This document shows positions 1 through 4,211 of a DNA stretch of 5,823 nt, piece by piece. The notes beneath the pieces are model-generated. The model ran no database searches. It saw only the letters and a list, made by a program, of their open reading frames with translations, and was not told the DNA's origin. Within the stretch, counting starts at the first letter, position 1. Each line of letters begins with the position of its first letter. The DNA lies in NCBI GenBank assembly GCA_003535775.1, contig DPYO01000126.1, positions 14,928-20,750 on the forward strand. The letters are read 5' to 3'. The stretch is from Fidelibacterota bacterium. Its GTDB lineage: Bacteria; Fidelibacterota; Marinisomatia; Marinisomatales; UBA8229. The translations under genes were made by a program, and so were the position numbers.

Positions 1-161
1 ATCTGGGTCCAGAAGAACATGGACGCCCAGTACCCTGCTGATATGCCGACGAAAACATGTTCTGCTATTTTGTAAAACGAATTATCTTTATACAAATAGG
101 AAAAGATTGCCAGTGTCAAAAATACGGCGACCCAGGCTCCAAGAATTGTTCCAAAAGTCAT
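1..161 (-). CDS. Membrane protein N-terminus, 3' partial
   Basis: This is the first 53 codons of a further operon gene that runs off the left edge. It starts at an ATG at 161 preceded by a perfect AGGAGG eight bases upstream, in the 17-base gap after the previous stop. Residues 3-24 (FGTILGAWVAVFLTLAIFSYLY) form a membrane helix. KDNSFYKIAEHVFVGISAGYW (25-45) follows, and a second hydrophobic segment appears to begin at about residue 36. I associate the 'DN-FYK-AEH-FVG-SAGYW' pattern with a polytopic hypothetical protein found next to the 281-residue family, but this is from memory. The fragment is too short to identify a function. The strong ribosome site, same strand and tight spacing make it a real gene rather than chance. 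Confidence 0.8.
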   Translation of the reverse strand, partial: MTFGTILGAWVAVFLTLAIFSYLYKDNSFYKIAEHVFVGISAGYWASMFFWTQ

Positions 162-169
162 CTTATTTT

Positions 170-175
170 CCTCCT
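170..175 (-). promoter_or_regulatory. Ribosome binding site AGGAGG of the left-edge gene
   Basis: CCTCCT on the plus strand reads AGGAGG on the coding strand, eight bases before the ATG at 161. It fixes the start of the partial gene at the left edge and is one of the two strongest Shine-Dalgarno sites in the window. Confidence 0.8.
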
Positions 176-178
176 GCC

Positions 179-1024
179 TTAATATTTTTTCTGGCGTTGC
201 CGTTCAATGAAAAAAGTAACATTTCCAAAGATGATGAACAGTACAATGACCAAATGGGCAATGGATTGTGCATCCATACCGCTGGTGCCAATACCGGGGA
301 CACCCACCAGCTTTTCATATTCCGCGGCACCGGGCATTCCAGCCAGGATACCTTTCACCTGTCCGCTTTGAACATAGGGCATCACTTCATTCACCTGAAT
401 GGAGGTCACACCTGTGCTCATTGGAACTCCAGTTGGGTCTGCACCGTACTGTACCCATTCCACTGTCCCGGGGTATCCCGCAGATGCAGTGAAAATAAAG
501 TCAAAATCCGCCAACTGATTGATTCCCTCCATCATGGGTATTTTATCTGTCAAGGTTCCTCGTGCATCAGTGGAATACAATTTCCTAATATTGCTGACAA
601 TCCCTTTTACCACGGCTTCATTACCAGGACGGAAGCCAAGCAGAACGTAATCTTTGCCGTATGTGAGGTTAAATTCCTGTTCGGCAATCTCCTCAATCGC
701 TTCCTCTGCCATAAACTGCCCATCGGGCCAGAGGCAAGTAATGTACACTTTATGACCATTTTTAAATAAATGCCGCAATACCGCATAAACCATAGGATGA
801 ACTTCCGGCTTGGTGCTAGGACCGTATTCACACGAGAAGAGCACCTTTGAACCAGGATCAAGGTTATCCATTGCATCGTAGGCAGTTTGTGTAGAATCCG
901 TTGGGCGAATCGGCAGCCCAATCGGAAAAAACAACGGGAGCAGAACCACAAGCGCAATGATTATAAATATCCATCGCCGGTCCATATCTCCAATTTTCAG
1001 AATAAAATTTGTAATCTTTTTCAT
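179..1024 (-). CDS. Conserved two-pass membrane protein with central alpha/beta-like domain (281 aa)
   Basis: A short basic N-terminus (MDRRW at 14-18) precedes a membrane helix at about 19-38. A domain of roughly 210 residues follows, then a second helix at 254-273 and a basic tail (ERQRQKK). Conserved-looking blocks are GSKVLFSCEYGPSTKPEVHP (58-77), KVYITCLWPDGQ (92-103), KDYVLLGFRPGNEAVVKGI (124-142), SGQVKGILAGMPGAAEYEKL (220-239) and GTSGMDAQSIAHLVI (246-260). The alternation of hydrophobic strands and helices suggests an alpha/beta fold resembling that of the neighbouring DUF6754 protein. The two cysteines (65, 97) could pair if the domain is extracytoplasmic. I recognise it as a widespread hypothetical protein of many candidate phyla, with no known reaction. 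The ATG at 1024 is chosen because GGAG lies eight bases upstream inside the previous gene. Met-14 is an alternative, but its GGAG is only two bases away. The gap to the previous stop is three bases. Confidence 0.85.
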   Translation of the reverse strand: MKKITNFILKIGDMDRRWIFIIIALVVLLPLFFPIGLPIRPTDSTQTAYDAMDNLDPGSKVLFSCEYGPSTKPEVHPMVYAVLRHLFKNGHKVYITCLWPDGQFMAEEAIEEIAEQEFNLTYGKDYVLLGFRPGNEAVVKGIVSNIRKLYSTDARGTLTDKIPMMEGINQLADFDFIFTASAGYPGTVEWVQYGADPTGVPMSTGVTSIQVNEVMPYVQSGQVKGILAGMPGAAEYEKLVGVPGIGTSGMDAQSIAHLVIVLFIIFGNVTFFIERQRQKKY

Positions 1025-1027
1025 GCT

Positions 1028-1846
1028 TTACTCTCCAATATAGGATTTTTCAATACCAAGAATATATCGGATGGACGTGGCGAAAATTCCCAGTCCAATC
1101 CCGATCATGATCGCACGCGCTCCGGCAACATTTGGATTGTAGTAAATCCACTCCTGTATAATCGGCAGGTAAAATATCCCGGGCTGATCTATGGGCCAGC
1201 CGGTCAGCATCCCTGCAACTGTAACAATAAGTAATCCTGCCAGAACAGTACTGAAAGTGACCATTTTATTGCCAAATTTTGTGTTTACAGCAACACCGAT
1301 GACCAGCACAAGAATGTACATCACAAACCAGGACGATATGTAACTCCCGATGGGGACACGCCCCAGCATGATAATGATCCCGGCCACTAACAGCAATGTG
1401 GCTTCAAAGTTGCGAATACGGAAAGCACGGTAGGAAGCAGATGCCACAAAAAATGCCAGCAGGGCAAACATCGTTGCCGACAAAGGTGTGAACATATATT
1501 CAAACATCCATTTAAAAAGCGTACCTTTACTGGTTACATGAGCACCCCAGGCAACAGAGTCACTTCCCTTGATGACAAATCCAGCCAAAATCGAGAATAT
1601 GAATCCGCCGATGGCAAAGAGACTGTAACCCCAGCCTTCCTTCTGTTTGATTACTTTTCTTCCCTGCAGTTTTAACAGATTCAATGCACCTAGGATAATG
1701 GCAAAACTTGCGAGAATATCATACCACTGCGTAGCATCGTCATCTACAAATGCCTGGATAGTTGGTTGCTCAATAAACCATCCGAATAATGTTAAAAGTC
1801 CGATAACGGTAACAATGAGAATCGGTATCTGTCTTTTCCAGATCAT
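1028..1846 (-). CDS. Polytopic integral membrane protein, conserved hypothetical (272 aa)
   Basis: About eight hydrophobic segments are visible, near residues 7-24, 42-60, 74-92, 121-138, 146-163, 169-188, 195-214 and 243-262, so nearly the whole protein lies in the membrane. The best-conserved-looking block is central: ATMFALLAFFVASASYRAFR (124-143), then RNFEATLLLVAGIIIMLGRVPIG (145-167), with charged R140, R143, R145, E148 and R163 close to or within membrane segments. An acidic DDDATQW (35-41) follows the first helix, and the C-terminus ends in a GIGLGIFATSIRYILG helix. I recognise this as a hypothetical protein that accompanies DUF6754-like genes, but cannot match it to a named transporter, protease or polymerase family. 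The start at 1846 is set by a strong AGGAGG that overlaps the DUF6754 stop codon. The buried arginine/glutamate block suggests a channel, a helix-packing core or a binding site (inference). Confidence 0.85.
   Translation of the reverse strand: MIWKRQIPILIVTVIGLLTLFGWFIEQPTIQAFVDDDATQWYDILASFAIILGALNLLKLQGRKVIKQKEGWGYSLFAIGGFIFSILAGFVIKGSDSVAWGAHVTSKGTLFKWMFEYMFTPLSATMFALLAFFVASASYRAFRIRNFEATLLLVAGIIIMLGRVPIGSYISSWFVMYILVLVIGVAVNTKFGNKMVTFSTVLAGLLIVTVAGMLTGWPIDQPGIFYLPIIQEWIYYNPNVAGARAIMIGIGLGIFATSIRYILGIEKSYIGE
1033..1036 (-). promoter_or_regulatory. Ribosome binding site GGAG deciding the start of the 281-aa gene
   Basis: GGAG (extending to GGAGAG at 1031-1036) lies eight bases before the ATG at 1024, within the last codons of the preceding gene. 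It favours this ATG over the internal Met-14 codon at 985. Confidence 0.65.
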
Positions 1847-1852
1847 AGCTTC

Positions 1853-1858
1853 CCTCCT
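1853..1858 (-). promoter_or_regulatory. Ribosome binding site AGGAGG overlapping the DUF6754 stop codon
   Basis: AGGAGG lies six bases before the ATG at 1846 and overlaps the TAG stop (1857-1859) of the DUF6754 gene. Ribosomes ending one gene therefore sit on the initiation site of the next, an arrangement typical of translational coupling. Confidence 0.8.
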
Positions 1859-2720
1859 ATTGTACCGTTAAAAAGTTAAGTACATCCCAGCCAATCCATC
1901 CAAAATCATGGAGCAGTCGTAAAACGACTGATAAAATGATGGTGATGGTGATACCAGCTTTCAGAATATCCTGTCCCTTTACTCCACCCAGAAGCTCAGG
2001 TTTTTGGGACAAATACGCACTGGCGGCAAAGAACTCCTCTCCGATAAGAGTGTAGTCACATGCGGTAACGAAGAATGGGATCTGAGACTGTGATGCTGTA
2101 CCCGCAATCTGGATGGCTCCAATTGAGTTTCCCGTTTCAGCGAGGATAAGAGACTCCGCATAAAATTTCCCCATATAAAGGCAGGCGGCCGGTTTTTCCC
2201 GATTCATAATCCCATTCACACCAGCGGCAAAAGCAAACTGGTCATCGGTCAGATAATGCACGATGTCTTCGTGAAAAAGATCGGGTCTACCTTCTAATGT
2301 GTATGATTCCCGCACAGATTCCCGTGCGGCTTTCATCACAATTGCCCGTGATACAGGTACATTCAATGATGTTTCGTAGCGTGCCGTCATCTTGGCAACA
2401 TGTCCCAGGACAATCACACCGGCAACAGTCTCTACCTGATCCATATCCATGATCCCAGGCACATAAAGTACCGGTTTTCCCATTTCGGTGGATCGTCCGA
2501 CTGCTTCCTCCACGGCTTTCAATCCAGGGATAGTTCGTAAAAAAAAGGAGTCACCTCTCTCAGCCATGCGAATATAATAGATCAATGTTCCTACCATCCC
2601 AACAATGGCAACAAACATCACGATCCGCTCACTTTTGAATCCTGGATGACCCAGAACCCAGTAGATCAAAAATATGACTATGAATGCGGTCCCAATGATC
2701 CAGAATTGTTTATCTTTCAT
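1857..2720 (-). CDS. DUF6754 domain-containing membrane protein
   Basis: The protein has 287 residues. Membrane helices are at about 6-24 and 33-50 in the N-terminal hairpin and at 253-270 near the C-terminus. Between them (about 65-245) is an alpha/beta-looking domain with KPVLYVPGI (82-90), ETVAGVIVLGHVAKM (97-111), DDQFAFAAGVNGIMNRE (159-175), a glycine-rich ETGNSIGAIQIAGTAS (195-210) and a GEEFFAASAYLS signature (227-238). The last three blocks match my memory of DUF6754 proteins of Chloroflexota and other phyla (AAGVMGLLE; GETGA---G--Q-GGTA; IGEE-FAAGAYL). The basic residues flanking the first two helices (MKDK; R51, R55) put the domain in the cytoplasm by the positive-inside rule. No catalytic motif is recognised. 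The start overlaps the preceding stop (ATGA), with GGA six bases upstream. No function has been assigned as far as I know. It could be a structural or scaffolding subunit. Confidence 0.88.
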   Translation of the reverse strand: MKDKQFWIIGTAFIVIFLIYWVLGHPGFKSERIVMFVAIVGMVGTLIYYIRMAERGDSFFLRTIPGLKAVEEAVGRSTEMGKPVLYVPGIMDMDQVETVAGVIVLGHVAKMTARYETSLNVPVSRAIVMKAARESVRESYTLEGRPDLFHEDIVHYLTDDQFAFAAGVNGIMNREKPAACLYMGKFYAESLILAETGNSIGAIQIAGTASQSQIPFFVTACDYTLIGEEFFAASAYLSQKPELLGGVKGQDILKAGITITIILSVVLRLLHDFGWIGWDVLNFLTVQ

Positions 2721-3046
2721 TTTTGTTCCATATTATTTGTGGCACCTTTTTCAAGCAATTCAATCTCACTAATCAATTTTTCGACATTTTTTGGGTCTTC
2801 AAATATTTCTGTGGCACGATAGTATCCTTCAGTATTGATAAATGCTGTGATGATCGGACCAAAAAAAACCATCGCATGGCTTCCAATCAACGCTAATGGT
2901 TTGGTCATCTCCAGGAACAACACTGCTGGAGTGATTAAACCGGATTTATGAATCCGTTTTGCGATTCTCTTGATAAATTCTAAATCCAAGTCTGAATGAA
3001 GATTCGGATTGGAAGCTTGGGGTTTATTCTTTATTCCAACAAACAT
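2717..3046 (-). CDS. Small conserved hypothetical protein (109 aa)
   Basis: The first 20 residues are polar and probably disordered. A basic stretch (FIKRIAKRIHKSG, 24-36) follows, then a hydrophobic middle from about 37 to 70 with LITPAVLFLEMTKPL (37-51) and GSHAMVFFGPII (55-66). The end is an acidic amphipathic helix containing EDPKNVEKLISEIELLE (83-99). The middle could be one or two short membrane-embedded or peripheral helices; it is interrupted by E46, K49, P50 and P64, so a clean transmembrane segment is doubtful. I recognise the 'PAVLFLEM-KPL ... ED-NVE-LI--IE' pattern as a recurring small protein beside DUF6754 genes, with no known function. The ATG at 3046 has AGGA eight bases upstream. 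The stop overlaps the next start as ATGA, so expression with the DUF6754 protein is probably coupled. It may be an adaptor between the soluble ATPase side and the membrane subunits (inference). Confidence 0.8.
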   Translation of the reverse strand: MFVGIKNKPQASNPNLHSDLDLEFIKRIAKRIHKSGLITPAVLFLEMTKPLALIGSHAMVFFGPIITAFINTEGYYRATEIFEDPKNVEKLISEIELLEKGATNNMEQK

Positions 3047-3054
3047 TCTCTTTA

Positions 3055-3058
3055 TCCT
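3055..3058 (-). promoter_or_regulatory. Ribosome binding site AGGA of the 109-aa gene
   Basis: AGGA lies eight bases before the ATG at 3046, in the 35-base gap after the sandwich/KOW gene. This is the widest gap in the operon. I see no hairpin or promoter-like hexamers in it, so it reads as a plain spacer carrying the ribosome site. Confidence 0.6.
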
Positions 3059-3081
3059 GGTTGCTAATCTAAATCTTTATT

Positions 3082-4209
3082 CTAATCTGTCTCAAGCATT
3101 TCCAGGTTGGCACGCGGTACCACTATGGTTTCATGATCTATTTCCACTTCCGCTACACGCACCATGGTTTCAGACTCCATCTTACGCAGTTTAGCCGGTA
3201 AACTAACTACCGTTCCCATCCTGCCAAAATATGGCGCACGAATCACACGGACAATGCTTCCCTCCTGAATTCCCTCAGAAGCATCAATCTCTTTATGATC
3301 TCCTTTCAGTTCAGCCGGCAAAAGTGGAATAACGATCTCGGGACGTATTACACCAGCGCGGATCTGTGTGGCACCATTCACCGATGCAAACTTTCCGTTA
3401 TGCTCCCGCAATAAATCAAACGTTCTCACGCCCATGCGGATATTCCCGTACCCCTCGGTTATTATCAACGACGTAGCCAAGTTTTCAGATCCCGTAATTG
3501 CGACACCAAGAGTGTATCCAAGAACATCCTCCAAATCGTGATAATTAAACCCACCCACTACTACTCCTGCTACGTTCACGGATAGAGCCTTCTTGTAGGC
3601 TTCCAGGCTGATAAAAGCCCCCCCCACAAGAATATTCCCGGCATGGTCAGCTGTGATCATATCAGCAGTGAGCTCATCTTCCCGAGATTCAACAACCACT
3701 TTAAGGTTGCCACGGTTTTCTCCGCCAATCCCAAAGATCCCCTGAATAAAAACTGCATCGGTCTCAACGGTCACTCCTTCTCCAGAAAGAACCTCCTTTA
3801 CTACACCGCTCACATATGCATCAATTTCAACAGGGGTAGGTGCTTCACGTAAGGTTACCTGTCCGGTCACATCTGAAATAGCTTCAATCGTACCCTCTAC
3901 CGGAGAATTTGCCTGAGATTTGAACATCCCAAAGACACCTTTTGTCTCAGCTAACAAGCCATTTTCTTGAACAGAATCGCCTTCTTTCAGAAGCATCACA
4001 TCCTGGATATCCTGGGCATCAATATTCAGCAGGTTTGCTACATTTACCATCCGAACATTCCCCGGAAGATCAGTGGTAGCAACGACATCTTCAGGAGATA
4101 CCTGTTGTCCTTCCTTAACGATAACATCACCTTTTAAGGGAAGTCGCCGTTCTTTCACGACTTTAGCTTCCTGTAATACTTTTAAACCTGGTGTATACGC
4201 GTGGGCCAT
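3082..4209 (-). CDS. Conserved soluble protein with lipoyl/sandwich-like repeats and a KOW-like C-terminus
   Basis: This 375-residue protein has no signal peptide or membrane segment and is probably cytoplasmic. Residues 20-50 and 75-124 each look like a glycine-turn beta-sandwich of the lipoyl/biotinyl or RnfC-barrel type (GDVIVKEGQQV; GDSVQENGLL, then SPVEGTIEAISDVTGQV), but there is no MKM-type lysine site. Residues 150-290 form a conserved core rich in glycine and beta strands, with HAGNILVGGAFIS (189-201), VVVGGFNYHDLEDVLGY (216-232) and NGATQIRAGVIRPE (278-291). Residues 316-345 resemble a KOW segment (GSIVRVI, then YFGRMGTVVSLP), as in NusG and ribosomal proteins, where it contacts RNA or protein. 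The start at 4209 follows the ATPase stop by 2 bases, with a modest AGG six bases upstream, which suggests translational coupling. I recognise this type as the usual partner of long GlmL-like genes, but know of no assigned function. The domain calls are by eye. Confidence 0.85.
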   Translation of the reverse strand: MAHAYTPGLKVLQEAKVVKERRLPLKGDVIVKEGQQVSPEDVVATTDLPGNVRMVNVANLLNIDAQDIQDVMLLKEGDSVQENGLLAETKGVFGMFKSQANSPVEGTIEAISDVTGQVTLREAPTPVEIDAYVSGVVKEVLSGEGVTVETDAVFIQGIFGIGGENRGNLKVVVESREDELTADMITADHAGNILVGGAFISLEAYKKALSVNVAGVVVGGFNYHDLEDVLGYTLGVAITGSENLATSLIITEGYGNIRMGVRTFDLLREHNGKFASVNGATQIRAGVIRPEIVIPLLPAELKGDHKEIDASEGIQEGSIVRVIRAPYFGRMGTVVSLPAKLRKMESETMVRVAEVEIDHETIVVPRANLEMLETD

Positions 4210-4211
4210 AA

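Noticed and set aside
107..769. 220-codon open frame on the plus strand
   Set aside because: It lies antisense within the 281-residue membrane protein gene. Its translation is low-complexity in character (rich in His, Cys and Phe), resembles no family, and has no ribosome site. It is a shadow frame.
607..957. Second minus-strand frame inside the 281-residue gene
   Set aside because: It overlaps a well-supported gene out of frame and its translation shows no family-like pattern.
985..1024. Alternative start of the 281-residue protein at Met-14
   Set aside because: Homologues as I recall them begin near MDRRW. However, the GGAG before Met-14 is only two bases away, while the ATG at 1024 has one eight bases away. 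The upstream start is kept, with some doubt.
2539..2546. Run of eight A (T on the coding strand) inside the DUF6754 gene, with a similar run at 2861-2868 in the 109-aa gene and eight C at 3618-3625 in the KOW gene
   Set aside because: Considered as programmed or sequencing frameshift sites. All three frames stay open and family-like on both sides of the runs, so no frameshift is needed.
3047..3081. Possible internal promoter or terminator in the 35-base gap
   Set aside because: No stem-loop followed by a T run and no convincing -35/-10 pair could be found. The gap fits a simple spacer with a ribosome site.
3064..3088. CTAATCT repeated at 3064-3070 and 3082-3088 around the widest gap
   Set aside because: Seven bases in an A+T-rich spacer is within chance. 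There is no third copy, no symmetry and no promoter-like context.
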